Of a stretch of 64,000 nt of DNA, positions 47,273 through 56,308 are shown one piece after another. Each line of letters starts with the position of its first letter. The stretch's first letter is position 1. The notes beneath the pieces are model-generated. The model was not told where the DNA came from and searched no databases. It saw nothing but the letters and a program-made list of their open reading frames with translations. Made by a program: the position numbers and the translations under genes. This DNA is from [Clostridium] clostridioforme AGR2157 (lineage in GTDB: Bacteria > Bacillota > Clostridia > Lachnospirales > Lachnospiraceae). The stretch is from NCBI RefSeq assembly GCF_000424325.1, contig NZ_AUJR01000026.1, positions 1 through 64,000 on the forward strand, read 5' to 3'.

Positions 47273-49390
47273 TTGGCTGGAAGAGAATATCCATTGGAGA
47301 GAACCAGGAATATCGGAATAATGGCCCATATCGATGCCGGCAAGACCACAACGACTGAGCGTATTCTGTATTACACTGGTGTAAACTATAAAATTGGCGA
47401 TACCCATGAAGGTACTGCTACCATGGACTGGATGGCTCAGGAGCAGGAGAGAGGTATCACCATTACTTCCGCTGCAACCACTTGTCACTGGACCCTGCAG
47501 GAAAACTGCAAGCCGAAGCCAGGTGCATTAGAGCATCGTATCAACATCATTGATACTCCAGGACACGTTGACTTCACTGTTGAGGTTGAGCGTTCCCTGC
47601 GTGTGCTGGACGGCGCTGTGGGCGTGTTCTGTGCAAAGGGCGGTGTAGAGCCCCAGTCTGAGAACGTATGGCGCCAGGCAGACACTTATAACGTACCTCG
47701 GATTGCCTTCATCAACAAGATGGACATCCTGGGTGCAAATTTCTACGGCGCAGTAGAACAGATTAAGACCAGACTTGGCAAGAATGCAATCTGTATTCAG
47801 CTGCCAATCGGTAAGGAAGATGATTTCAAAGGAATCGTCGACCTGTTTGAAATGAAAGCCTACATCTATAATGATGATAAGGGCGATGATATATCCATCA
47901 TTGATATCCCGGAGGATATGAAGGATGATGCCGAGTTATACCGTTCCGAGTTAGTAGAGAAAATCTGCGAGCTGGATGACGATTTAATGATGGCTTATCT
48001 GGAGGGCGAGGAGCCTGACAATGAGGACCTTAAGAAAGCTTTAAGGAAAGCTACCTGCGAGTGTGCCGCTATTCCGGTATGCTGCGGTACTGCTTACAGA
48101 AACAAGGGTGTTCAGAAGTTACTGGATGCAATCATTGAGTATATGCCGTCTCCATTAGACATCCCTTCCATTAAGGGAACGGATTTAGAGGGAAACGAAG
48201 TGGAGCGACACTCTTCTGATGATGAGCCGTTTGCCGCTCTTGCATTCAAAATCATGACTGACCCATTTGTTGGTAAGCTTGCATTCTTCCGTGTGTATTC
48301 AGGAAGCCTGAATTCCGGTTCTTACGTACTGAACGCAACTAAGGGTAAGAAGGAGCGTGTTGGACGTATTCTTCAGATGCATGCCAACAAGAGAAACGAG
48401 CTGGATAAGGTTTACTCCGGTGACATTGCGGCTGCGGTTGGTTTTAAGGTGACTTCCACCGGCGATACCATCTGTGATGAGAGGAATCCGGTTATCCTGG
48501 AGTCCATGGAATTCCCGGAGCCGGTTATCGATATCGCAATCGAGCCAAAGACCAAGGCAAGCCAGGATAAGATGGGCGATGCGCTGATTAAGCTGGCAGA
48601 GGAGGACCCAACCTTCCGCGTGCGTACCGACGAGGAGACTGGCCAGACCATCATCTCCGGTATGGGCGAGCTCCATCTGGACATTATTGTTGACCGTCTG
48701 CTGCGTGAGTTCAACGTTGAGGCAAACGTAGGCGCGCCTCAGGTTGCTTACAAGGAGACATTTACCAAGGCCGTTGATGTTGACAGCAAGTATGCGAAGC
48801 AGTCCGGCGGACGCGGACAGTATGGTCATTGTAAGGTTCACTTCACGCCAATGGAAGCAAACGCAGAAGAAACCTTCAAGTTCACTTCCTCCGTTGTGGG
48901 CGGTGCCATTCCAAAGGAATACATCCCTGCTGTCGGAGAAGGTATCGAGGAAGCATGCAAGACCGGTATCCTAGGCGGATTCCCAGTGCTGGGCGTTCAT
49001 GCCGATGTATACGACGGTTCTTACCATGAGGTTGACTCCTCTGAGATGGCATTCCACATTGCCGGTTCCATGGCATTCAAGGAAGCTATGCAAAAGGGCA
49101 GCCCAATCCTGCTTGAGCCTATCATGAAGGTTGAAGTAACCATGCCGGAAGAGTACATGGGTGATGTTATCGGTGATATCAACTCACGCCGTGGACGTAT
49201 CGAGGGTATGGAAGACATCGGCGGCGGCAAGATGGTAAAAGCATATGTACCGCTGTCGGAAATGTTCGGTTATTCTACGGATCTCCGTTCCAGAACACAG
49301 GGACGCGGAAACTACTCCATGTTCTTTGAAAAGTATGAGCCGGTTCCGAAGAATGTACAGGAAAAGGTACTTTCCGACCATAAGAAATAA
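47273..49390 (+). CDS. fusA: Elongation factor G
   Basis: A 705-residue translocation GTPase. G1 [16 protein letters not shown]2/G3 region [19 protein letters not shown] and [11 protein letters not shown]4 NKMD are intact, as is the domain III GELHLD motif. The start is TTG at 47273 behind [25 protein letters not shown] is the usual N-terminus. Third gene of the str operon, 48 bp after rpsG. Confidence 0.96.
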   Translation: MAGREYPLERTRNIGIMAHIDAGKTTTTERILYYTGVNYKIGDTHEGTATMDWMAQEQERGITITSAATTCHWTLQENCKPKPGALEHRINIIDTPGHVDFTVEVERSLRVLDGAVGVFCAKGGVEPQSENVWRQADTYNVPRIAFINKMDILGANFYGAVEQIKTRLGKNAICIQLPIGKEDDFKGIVDLFEMKAYIYNDDKGDDISIIDIPEDMKDDAELYRSELVEKICELDDDLMMAYLEGEEPDNEDLKKALRKATCECAAIPVCCGTAYRNKGVQKLLDAIIEYMPSPLDIPSIKGTDLEGNEVERHSSDDEPFAALAFKIMTDPFVGKLAFFRVYSGSLNSGSYVLNATKGKKERVGRILQMHANKRNELDKVYSGDIAAAVGFKVTSTGDTICDERNPVILESMEFPEPVIDIAIEPKTKASQDKMGDALIKLAEEDPTFRVRTDEETGQTIISGMGELHLDIIVDRLLREFNVEANVGAPQVAYKETFTKAVDVDSKYAKQSGGRGQYGHCKVHFTPMEANAEETFKFTSSVVGGAIPKEYIPAVGEGIEEACKTGILGGFPVLGVHADVYDGSYHEVDSSEMAFHIAGSMAFKEAMQKGSPILLEPIMKVEVTMPEEYMGDVIGDINSRRGRIEGMEDIGGGKMVKAYVPLSEMFGYSTDLRSRTQGRGNYSMFFEKYEPVPKNVQEKVLSDHKK

Positions 49391-49402
49391 TTAACAAAAG
49401 GC

Positions 49403-49431
49403 TTGTAAATCAAAGGAAAATAGAATATAAT
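49403..49431 (+). promoter_or_regulatory. tuf promoter
   Basis: TTGTAA (49403-49408), 17 bp, TATAAT (49426-49431) in the 109-bp spacer, giving tuf its own transcript besides read-through. Confidence 0.55.
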
Positions 49432-49499
49432 GATTGATAGCCTGACATTAACTATAATAGCCCATTATAAAGGGTGCAAATTAAGGAGGACGTTATAAA

Positions 49500-50693
49500 A
49501 TGGCTAAAGCTAAGTTTGAAAGAAACAAACCTCATTGTAACATTGGTACCATCGGACACGTTGACCATGGTAAAACAACTTTAACCGCAGCAATTACAAA
49601 GACTCTTCATGAGAGATTAGGTACCGGCGAGGCTGTTGCTTTCGAGAATATCGATAAGGCTCCAGAGGAGAGAGAGCGTGGAATCACTATCTCTACTGCG
49701 CACGTTGAGTATGAGACCAAGAACCGTCACTATGCACACGTTGACTGCCCAGGACATGCTGACTACGTTAAGAACATGATCACTGGTGCTGCTCAGATGG
49801 ACGGCGCTATCCTGGTTGTAGCTGCTACCGATGGCGTTATGGCCCAGACAAGAGAGCACATCCTGCTGTCCCGTCAGGTAGGCGTTCCTTATATCGTTGT
49901 ATTTATGAATAAGTGCGACATGGTTGATGACCCAGAGCTGCTTGAATTAGTAGAGATGGAAATCAGAGACCTGCTGAATGAATATGAGTTCCCAGGCGAT
50001 GATACTCCTGTAATTCAGGGGTCTGCTCTGAAGGCTCTGGAGGATCCTTCCGGCGAGTGGGGCGACAAGATCCTTGAGCTTATGGATGCTGTTGACTCTT
50101 GGGTACCAGACCCGGTTCGTGAGACAGACAAGCCATTCCTGATGCCTGTAGAGGACGTATTTACCATTACCGGCCGTGGTACTGTTGCTACCGGTAGAGT
50201 AGAGCGCGGTACTCTGCACCTGAATGACGAAGTTGAAATTATCGGTATCCATGAGGATGTTCGCAAGACCGTTGTTACTGGTATCGAGATGTTCCGTAAG
50301 CTGCTTGACGAGGCTCAGGCTGGCGACAACATCGGCGCTCTGCTGCGTGGCGTTCAGAGAACTGAAATCGAAAGAGGACAGTGTCTGTGCAAGCCAGGTT
50401 CCGTTAAGTGCCACAACAAGTTTACCGCTCAGGTTTACGTTCTGACAAAGGACGAGGGCGGCCGTCATACTCCTTTCTTCAACAACTATCGTCCACAGTT
50501 CTACTTCAGAACAACTGACGTTACTGGCGTTTGCGATCTGCCAGAGGGTGTTGAGATGTGTATGCCTGGCGATAACGTAGAGATGACCGTAGAGCTGATT
50601 CATCCAGTAGCTATGGAGCAGGGTCTTCGTTTCGCTATCCGTGAAGGCGGAAGAACCGTTGGTTCTGGTAGAGTTGTAAACATCATTGAATAA
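49500..50693 (+). CDS. tuf: Elongation factor Tu
   Basis: A 397-residue GTPase that brings aminoacyl-tRNA to the ribosome. [15 protein letters not shown], the switch [18 protein letters not shown] and GSALKAL are intact. RBS AAGGAGG sits 10 bp before the ATG. Codon use is more biased and T-ending (GTT, GCT) than in neighbours, as expected for very high expression. Confidence 0.97.
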   Translation: MAKAKFERNKPHCNIGTIGHVDHGKTTLTAAITKTLHERLGTGEAVAFENIDKAPEERERGITISTAHVEYETKNRHYAHVDCPGHADYVKNMITGAAQMDGAILVVAATDGVMAQTREHILLSRQVGVPYIVVFMNKCDMVDDPELLELVEMEIRDLLNEYEFPGDDTPVIQGSALKALEDPSGEWGDKILELMDAVDSWVPDPVRETDKPFLMPVEDVFTITGRGTVATGRVERGTLHLNDEVEIIGIHEDVRKTVVTGIEMFRKLLDEAQAGDNIGALLRGVQRTEIERGQCLCKPGSVKCHNKFTAQVYVLTKDEGGRHTPFFNNYRPQFYFRTTDVTGVCDLPEGVEMCMPGDNVEMTVELIHPVAMEQGLRFAIREGGRTVGSGRVVNIIE

Positions 50694-50765
50694 TTTCGGC
50701 AAGCTTATACGCTAAAATCATAAATTAATATATCTGAATTGATATTGTGCCCAAACAGTAATATT

Positions 50766-50794
50766 CCCCGGAAGATTATCTTCCGGGGTTTTTT
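50766..50794 (+). terminator. tuf terminator
   Basis: CCCCGGAAGAT, loop TA, ATCTTCCGGGG, then TTTTTT. Confidence 0.93.
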
Positions 50795-50919
50795 GTAATG
50801 TCTGGAATGGAAATAAATGACAGATATATTTCGCTGCCGGCCGGAAACTGCATCCGTGGTTTTCAAAGAGTCTCTGGTACTCAGGTTTATCACATGGGAT
50901 GAACGGATGGAAGGGGCTC

Positions 50920-50948
50920 TTGACAGGTTTGGGGAAACATGCTACCAT
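50920..50948 (+). promoter_or_regulatory. Promoter of a candidate small RNA
   Basis: TTGACA (50920-50925), 17 bp, TACCAT (50943-50948) with TGn extended -10. Confidence 0.5.
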
Positions 50949-50954
50949 AAAACG

Positions 50955-51100
50955 CAGGATTCATTATACGAAACAGAGAGCGGACAGAACATGATAGCGT
51001 TTAAAGCATACAGGGAAGGCCCCGGCGGAACCGGGAGTCTATATATACTATATATAGAAGGTTTGAGACGTCAGGACGGCAGAAAGATCTGCCGTCTTTT
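50955..51100 (+). ncRNA. Candidate small RNA or leader upstream of yitT
   Basis: Between a good promoter and an intrinsic terminator (GGACGGCAGA AAGA TCTGCCGTCT TTT, 51074-51100) lie about 145 nt with further stems: CCCCGG/CCGGG (51021-51038) and CTATATATACTATATATAG (51041-51059). The 96-codon ORF through here has no RBS and a random composition. It is either an independent sRNA or a terminated leader of the YitT gene 43 bp downstream. It matches no riboswitch class I know. Confidence 0.45.
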
Positions 51101-51143
51101 AATTTAGGAATTCATTCCGGTGCAGTGAGAAAGGACTAAAATC

Positions 51144-52025
51144 ATGGAAAAGAAAACAACGGCGGCTAAGATTGTATTCAGCCTGGGAGAAATTGTGTTG
51201 GGAAATATGATGTATGCGGCGGCAGTGGTGCTTTTCATTGTGCCAAACGGACTCATTACCGGAGGGACCACGGGGCTGGCCCTCTTTGTGAACCATAGCC
51301 TTGACATCCCAATCAGCCTCTTTGTCAGCGTGTTTAACGTGACCATGTTCCTGCTGGGGGCATGGGTGCTGGGAAAACAGTTCGCTCTGACAACCGTACT
51401 CAGCACCATTATCTACCCGGTCATACTGGGCGTGCTGGAGGGAAGCGGATTCGGGGGCTTTGTGCTGGAGGAGAAGCTGGTGGCAGTGCTCTATGCGGGA
51501 CTGCTTATAGGCGGGGGAATCGGCATAGTGATGCGGGCCGGTGCCTCCACAGGGGGCATGGACATACCTGCCCTGATGCTTAAGAAAAAACTGGATGTGA
51601 ATGTGTCCATGACCCTGTACCTCATGGACTGTGTGGTTCTGGGGCTTCAGCTGATTGCGGCTGATTCCCATGCCATTCTCTACGGTATCATACTGATTAT
51701 TGTATACACCATGGTGCTTAACCAGGTCCTTATGGCGGGAAATGCCAGAATACAGGTGAAGATTGTCAGCAGAAGGTATGAGGAAATCAACCGCCTCATA
51801 GCGGAGCGCATTGACTGCGGAACCTCCCTGCTGCATATGGAGACCGGTTATCTCCACAGGGAACAGGAAATGATTCTGGCGGTAATCTCCAGGCGGGATT
51901 TGCCCAGGCTGAACAACCTGGTCATGGATGAAGACCCGGAGGCTTTCATGATTATCAACCAGATTAATGAGGTGAGAGGCAGAGGCTTCACCCTTAAGAG
52001 AGTGTATAAGGAGGCGCGGCAGTAA
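51144..52025 (+). CDS. YitT-family membrane protein
   Basis: A 293-residue protein with five to six membrane helices (residues 10-205) and a C-terminal DUF2179 alpha/beta domain (ARIQVKIVSRRYEEINRLIA ... GRGFTLKRVYKE). Visible family marks: PNGLITGGTTGLAL and LLIGGGIGIVMRAGASTGGMD. The function is unknown; DUF2179 may bind a small ligand. RBS GAGAAAGGA precedes the ATG. Its 5' region has a terminator-like hairpin that may attenuate it. Confidence 0.85.
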   Translation: MEKKTTAAKIVFSLGEIVLGNMMYAAAVVLFIVPNGLITGGTTGLALFVNHSLDIPISLFVSVFNVTMFLLGAWVLGKQFALTTVLSTIIYPVILGVLEGSGFGGFVLEEKLVAVLYAGLLIGGGIGIVMRAGASTGGMDIPALMLKKKLDVNVSMTLYLMDCVVLGLQLIAADSHAILYGIILIIVYTMVLNQVLMAGNARIQVKIVSRRYEEINRLIAERIDCGTSLLHMETGYLHREQEMILAVISRRDLPRLNNLVMDEDPEAFMIINQINEVRGRGFTLKRVYKEARQ

Positions 52026-52090
52026 AGGGCATGCTGTCCCTGCCGTATGCTGACTCTGCCGCACACTGACCCGGTCACATGCTGACCCGC

Positions 52091-52639
52091 TCACATGCTG
52101 CGAAATACCGGTATGTAGAGAAGCAGGGTAATGAGCATGGCTGCCGCACACAACAGAATCAGTATATTGACCGTAACCAGGGACATGTGGGGGAAGAGCA
52201 GCAGGAGGAAAAGCACCACGAACAGCAGCGCGGTACAGCATTTGCCGAACCACTTGGCGCCGTTTAACTTCTTGCCTTCCCTGAGCTTGATGGCGCCCAT
52301 GACCAGCATGAAGCCTTCTTTCAGCACAAACAGGACCAGAAGGAGCAGAATCAGTGGATAACGGCTCCACAGACAGAGCAGGATGGCCCCGTGGGTCAGC
52401 TTATCCGCAAGGGGGTCCAGAAATTTACCGAACTCTGTAATCATATTGAATTTTCTGGCGATCATTCCGTCGAACATGTCTGTGATGGAGGATATGCCCA
52501 TGACGATGGCAGCCCTGTAATATTCTGCGTCCGTGGAAGCCTTCAGGTACAGCCACACAAATACAGGAATCATGATTAAACGGAAATACCCCATCAGGTT
52601 GGGGATGGACAAAAGCTCTTTTTTTGAAATACACCTCAT
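52091..52639 (-). CDS. CDP-alcohol phosphatidyltransferase (PgsA-like)
   Basis: A 182-residue membrane enzyme with four to six helices. The catalytic motif D-x2-D-G-x2-A-R-x8-G-x3-D-x3-D is complete: DMFDGMIARKFNMITEFGKF then LDPLADK. These enzymes join a CDP-diacylglycerol to an alcohol, most often glycerol-3-phosphate (PgsA) or cardiolipin-type substrates. The N-terminus SIPNLMGYFRLIMIPVFVWL is PgsA-like. RBS GAGGGGGG precedes it. Divergent from the RpiR gene. Confidence 0.85.
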   Translation of the reverse strand: MRCISKKELLSIPNLMGYFRLIMIPVFVWLYLKASTDAEYYRAAIVMGISSITDMFDGMIARKFNMITEFGKFLDPLADKLTHGAILLCLWSRYPLILLLLVLFVLKEGFMLVMGAIKLREGKKLNGAKWFGKCCTALLFVVLFLLLLFPHMSLVTVNILILLCAAAMLITLLLYIPVFRSM

Positions 52640-52773
52640 AATACAGCCCCCCTCTTTGAAAATGGCAATTATTTAATTTAATTTTACTACATTTCTTGCT
52701 AAAAGAAATATTTTTTTTTATAATAAGAGTAAATTTATTTTTCACAGGGCGGGCCGCATAAGGAGGAAGGAAA

Positions 52774-53628
52774 ATGGCAGAGGATTTTTTGTTGAAAATA
52801 AGAGGCGGATATAACCAGTTTACAAAGGCGGAGAAAAAGGTGGCTGATTATATCCTGAGCAGCCCCAAGAAGGTTCTGTTCATGTCCATCACTGAGCTGG
52901 CCGAGGCCTGCGGGGTGGGGGATACCAGCGTGTTCCGCTTTTGCAAGACCATGAACTGTAAAGGATACCAGGAATTTAAGATGCTTCTGTCCCTGAGTCT
53001 CCACGAGGGAAAGCAGGGATTCGGACAGATGGAGAGCGACATAAGCCTGGAGGACTCATTTTCCCAGGTGGCGGAGAAGGTGCTGAGTTCCAATATAAAG
53101 GCCCTTAAGGAGACCCACTCCCTGTTAAAGGAGGATGTGTTCCGGCGGGTCATTGAGTGCTTCCATAAGGCCGGACGCATCTGTTTTTACGGAGTGGGTA
53201 CCAGCATGACGACTGCCATGAAGGCGGCTGATAAGTTCCTTAAGATTGAGCCAAAGGTCTATTGCTCTCCTGATTCCCACATGCAGGCCATGATGGCCTC
53301 CACCATGGCCAGGGGCGAGGTGGCTGTTATCTTCTCCTATTCCGGGGCCACCAAGGACACCATCCATGTGGCCCAGCTGGCCAGGCAGGCAGGCGCGGCC
53401 ATTGTCTGTGTGACCCGGTTCATCAAATCGCCTCTTACGGCCTACGCGGACCTGACGCTCTTGTGCGGGGCCAATGAAAGTCCGCTGCAGGCAGGCTCAT
53501 CCTCGGCGGAAATCAGCCAGCTCTTTCTGATTGACATGCTGTATACGGAATATTACAGGACATACTATGACAAGTGCAGCGTGAATAATGAAAAGACCTC
53601 GGCATCTGTCATGGCAAAGCTGTGCTGA
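52774..53628 (+). CDS. RpiR/MurR-family transcriptional regulator
   Basis: A 284-residue regulator: N-terminal HTH_6 domain (YNQFTKAEKKVADYILSSPK, ITELAEACGVGDTSVFRFCK) and C-terminal SIS sugar-phosphate-binding domain (GRICFYGVGTSMTTAMKAAD, VAVIFSYSGATKDTIHVAQL). RpiR proteins sense phosphorylated sugars and control their catabolism. RBS AAGGAGG is 6-8 bp upstream. It sits next to, and convergent with, the LacI fusion regulator; both may bear on the transporter beyond. Its own target is not obvious. Confidence 0.87.
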   Translation: MAEDFLLKIRGGYNQFTKAEKKVADYILSSPKKVLFMSITELAEACGVGDTSVFRFCKTMNCKGYQEFKMLLSLSLHEGKQGFGQMESDISLEDSFSQVAEKVLSSNIKALKETHSLLKEDVFRRVIECFHKAGRICFYGVGTSMTTAMKAADKFLKIEPKVYCSPDSHMQAMMASTMARGEVAVIFSYSGATKDTIHVAQLARQAGAAIVCVTRFIKSPLTAYADLTLLCGANESPLQAGSSSAEISQLFLIDMLYTEYYRTYYDKCSVNNEKTSASVMAKLC

Positions 53629-53635
53629 GACAAAG

Positions 53636-53712
53636 AAAAGCGCGCCTTAAAATAAGCGTTCCAGGCCGGCTCCCTCAAAGGGATGCCCGCCTGGAACATG
53701 TGTTTTAAGACA
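53636..53712. terminator. Long hairpin between rpiR and the LacI fusion gene
   Basis: An outer stem AAGCGCGCCTTAAAA / TTTTAAGACACGCTT encloses GTTCCAGGCCGGC / GCCCGCCTGGAAC (53662-53696). It lies between convergent genes and is likely a shared terminator. Confidence 0.7.
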
Positions 53713-53715
53713 CGC

Positions 53716-55977
53716 TTATATATTGGTGCGGCAAAACTGCTCTTCATAGAGCTTCTGGGCGTAGTTCAGGGCGTCCTCCGGCGTCATGACCTGGCTGTAG
53801 GCATTTTTCACTGCCATGCCTATGATGCTGAGGAAGCTGCGCTCATCAAAGGGCTGGGTGGAGAACTCAGGGGTACGGCGACCATGGGCCAGGCCGAATC
53901 CGTCCTTGGCCAGGCTCAGCCAGGGGAAGGTGTTGAGTATCTCGTAATTGTCATAGGACTTACGGCAGGGGGATACGCTGCCTAACAGCGTGGCCGCGGA
54001 GGCCACGGGTTCGCTGCACATCCATTTGATGAAGGAAAGGGCGTCCTCAGGCCGTTTGGTATATTTGGCAACTCCCAGGGAGCCGCCTCCGATAACAGGA
54101 TTGCTGCCAGGCGTCAGGGCGTATCCGATATTTCCCGCTACCCGGGAGGAGTGGCTCAGAAGATCCGAGGCATAGTTGCTGTAGAGGATGGCCATGGCCA
54201 CATTGCCCCCTGCGAAGGTGGTGGCTGTGTTGGTCCACCAGGAACAGTACTTGGGATCAGAGTATTCCTTCAGGGCGATGAGCTCCTTAAGGGAACCAAT
54301 AGCCGCGGGGGAATTCAGGGTGACCCGGCAGTCCTCGTTATAAAGATTCTCCTGGTGGCTGAACAGGCGGGCCAGGTATTCGGAACCGGCCACTCCGGTG
54401 GAGCCAAGGGTCATGGTGGCCCCATATTCCACGGGGGAGGATGGGGTGCATGCCTTGGTGAAGAATCCGGCAATCTGGTTGAACTCTTTAAAATCCTGAG
54501 GCGGCCGGAGCTCCTGACGGTATGTTTCGTGATACATCCTGCGGTAGATAGGGCTTTCAAACAGGTCCTTCCGATAGTACAGCAGCTGTACGCTGGGGGT
54601 GGACGGCAGGGCGTATACCCTGCCCCTCACTATGGAATACTGGTTGATGGTCCCGTCCAGAAAGGTGTCTAAGCAGCTGGAGATGTCAGGGTCAATCTGG
54701 TCCAGGGGCTGCAGAATCTTGTCCGCAAACCAGGACAGCCACGTCACGTCCAGACGCAGTACATCAAAGACGGAATCATGGCGCATGTGGTTGAAGGCCT
54801 CGTATATCTCCTCATAAGAATAGATGGTGATGTTCACAGGGACCCCGGTTTTCTTGGTGTAGATGCGGGACAGGTTGCGCATGGTATAGGCGCTGGGGCT
54901 GTCCAGGGTCAGCACGTTTAAGGGCTTTTTGGAGGATGGGATAAGGATGCCCGCAAACCAGTCTCTGAAGCCGGAATTCTCCAGCAGCAGACAGGGCTGT
55001 CCGCTGTCCTGGCCGGTCCGCTGTTCCGATTCGTCCATTTCTTCCGGACCATTCTTTTTCACCTTTTTTTCTTTTGATATGTCCTTGATCAGGCACTCCG
55101 CCGCAATTTTTCCCAGCTGCCGGTAGTTCAGCTCATATTTCTGGAAGTCATTTTCCGGCATGGTGAACATGGGGGATACCGTGTAAATTTCCGGACTGTC
55201 CCCGGAATAGAAGGTGTTCCATATATCCTTGACGCTCTCCGCAAAGCCGTAGTTGGAGATGAAGATGGCCTGGGGAGCAGCGCTGCCGAACATCTGCATG
55301 ATATTCTGCAGCTTGCGGTAGGGGTCTGTCTGGATGTGATTTACCCGGCAGCCGGATGAACCCACGACGCCCATGAACCCGCTGCAAAAGTCGGATTCAT
55401 TGGGCAGCTGGAGACTTCCGGTGAGAAGGCACAGGTTGGAGAAGCCGCGCTCCATAGCCCTTAAAGCCAGCTCGCTTCCCGCTCTGTGGTAGTCAAAGCC
55501 TACATAGGGAGCCGGGAAGGGAGGACGGCGTTCCGCAAATACCACATGGTCTGCCAGCATGCCCTGCTCGTCCAGGTAGGGATTCGCGTCGGTGAAGGAA
55601 CAACAGGAGACCGCTGCCATGCCCTGGGCCATGGAGGAACGGACCTCCTGGATGGCTGCGTATTCCGCTTCCCGGTTGTCATCACTGGTCAGGTACTGGG
55701 ACACGCTGTAGCCGTGATTTTCCGCATATGCTTTAAAGCTCAGATAAAAGTCTATATATTGTTTGGAACGGATGTTGGGGAGAATGACCGCAAGGGTATT
55801 GGACCTGCCCTTCCTTAGCAGCTTGGCCCGCTCATTGGGCACGTAGCCAAGGGCAGAGGCGGCATCCATGACCTGCCGTATTTTCTCGCTGCTCACATTT
55901 CCCTTCCCGTTGAGAACGTTTGATACGGTGCCCTGGGCCACTCCGGCCGCCCTTGCAATGTCTTTGATGGTAGTCAT
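53716..55977 (-). CDS. LacI-family regulator fused to an ABC solute-binding domain
   Basis: A 753-residue protein, about twice the usual LacI length. Residues 1-60: HTH and hinge (TTIKDIARAAGVAQGTVSNV, NVSSEKIRQVMDAASALGYV). Residues about 60-305: LacI sensor domain (NTLAVILPNI, HVVFAERRPPF, YVGFDYHRAGSELALRAME). A charged linker (about 305-350) follows. Residues about 355-753: a family-1 solute-binding domain (LNVLTLDSPSAYTMRNLSRI, DVLRLDVTWLSWFADKILQP, VEYGATMTLGSTG, GGGSLGVAKYTKRPEDALSF). No signal peptide or membrane helix, so the binding domain is cytoplasmic. Start 55977 has GGAG 9 bp upstream. Divergent from a solute-binding protein/permease operon, its likely target. Confidence 0.85.
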   Translation of the reverse strand: MTTIKDIARAAGVAQGTVSNVLNGKGNVSSEKIRQVMDAASALGYVPNERAKLLRKGRSNTLAVILPNIRSKQYIDFYLSFKAYAENHGYSVSQYLTSDDNREAEYAAIQEVRSSMAQGMAAVSCCSFTDANPYLDEQGMLADHVVFAERRPPFPAPYVGFDYHRAGSELALRAMERGFSNLCLLTGSLQLPNESDFCSGFMGVVGSSGCRVNHIQTDPYRKLQNIMQMFGSAAPQAIFISNYGFAESVKDIWNTFYSGDSPEIYTVSPMFTMPENDFQKYELNYRQLGKIAAECLIKDISKEKKVKKNGPEEMDESEQRTGQDSGQPCLLLENSGFRDWFAGILIPSSKKPLNVLTLDSPSAYTMRNLSRIYTKKTGVPVNITIYSYEEIYEAFNHMRHDSVFDVLRLDVTWLSWFADKILQPLDQIDPDISSCLDTFLDGTINQYSIVRGRVYALPSTPSVQLLYYRKDLFESPIYRRMYHETYRQELRPPQDFKEFNQIAGFFTKACTPSSPVEYGATMTLGSTGVAGSEYLARLFSHQENLYNEDCRVTLNSPAAIGSLKELIALKEYSDPKYCSWWTNTATTFAGGNVAMAILYSNYASDLLSHSSRVAGNIGYALTPGSNPVIGGGSLGVAKYTKRPEDALSFIKWMCSEPVASAATLLGSVSPCRKSYDNYEILNTFPWLSLAKDGFGLAHGRRTPEFSTQPFDERSFLSIIGMAVKNAYSQVMTPEDALNYAQKLYEEQFCRTNI

Positions 55978-55990
55978 CTGCCGGCTCTCC

Positions 55991-56032
55991 TTTCAAATAA
56001 TGCATTTCAAGTAATGTATTTCAAGTGATATA
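55991..56032. repeat. Three 14-bp tandem repeats in the lacI-fusion 5' region
   Basis: TTTCAAATAATGCA, TTTCAAGTAATGTA and TTTCAAGTGATATA follow each other without gaps, starting 13 bp upstream of the start codon (minus strand). A related string TTTCAAATACGATGC lies inside the promoter spacer of the divergent operon. Possible autoregulatory operator array; otherwise slippage. Confidence 0.65.
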
Positions 56033-56226
56033 TTTGGTTCAATTTTACCATATGGCGAGCAATTTGTAAAACTGTTGCAGATACGATTCAATATAAGCCG
56101 GAATATGCAGATGTGACAGCTTGATAAAAATACGTTAAAATGTAAAAAACATGCAAAAAGTAGAAAAAATTCATGTAAAAACCGGTTTAAATATAGGATA
56201 AATGTGCAAAATGCCTTAAAATAATA

Positions 56227-56255
56227 TTGACACGTTTCAAATACGATGCTATGAT
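56227..56255 (+). promoter_or_regulatory. Promoter of the solute-binding protein operon
   Basis: TTGACA (56227-56232), 17 bp, TATGAT (56250-56255) with TGn extension. The spacer is CGTTTCAAATACGATGC, which shares TTTCAAATA..ATGC with the repeats before the LacI-fusion gene. The region 56033-56226 otherwise shows only AT-rich DNA. Confidence 0.7.
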
Positions 56256-56308
56256 GAAATTACAGAACATATGACAAATTCACAATAGTTTAAGAGGAGG
56301 TATGTATT

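Noticed and set aside
49947-50702. 251-codon minus-strand ORF inside tuf
   Set aside because: Antisense to EF-Tu; arises from the strong codon bias of a highly expressed gene.
50817-51107. 96-codon ORF after the tuf terminator
   Set aside because: No RBS, no hydrophobic or domain pattern, and it runs through a terminator hairpin; the non-coding RNA reading explains the region better.
50694-51143. tRNA or riboswitch near tuf
   Set aside because: No cloverleaf, no TTCGA arm and no known riboswitch core could be found by eye; only generic stems remain.
51099-52370. 423-codon minus-strand ORF across yitT and the phosphatidyltransferase gene
   Set aside because: Covers two well-supported genes (antisense to one, out of frame with the other) and has an odd His/Gln-rich composition.
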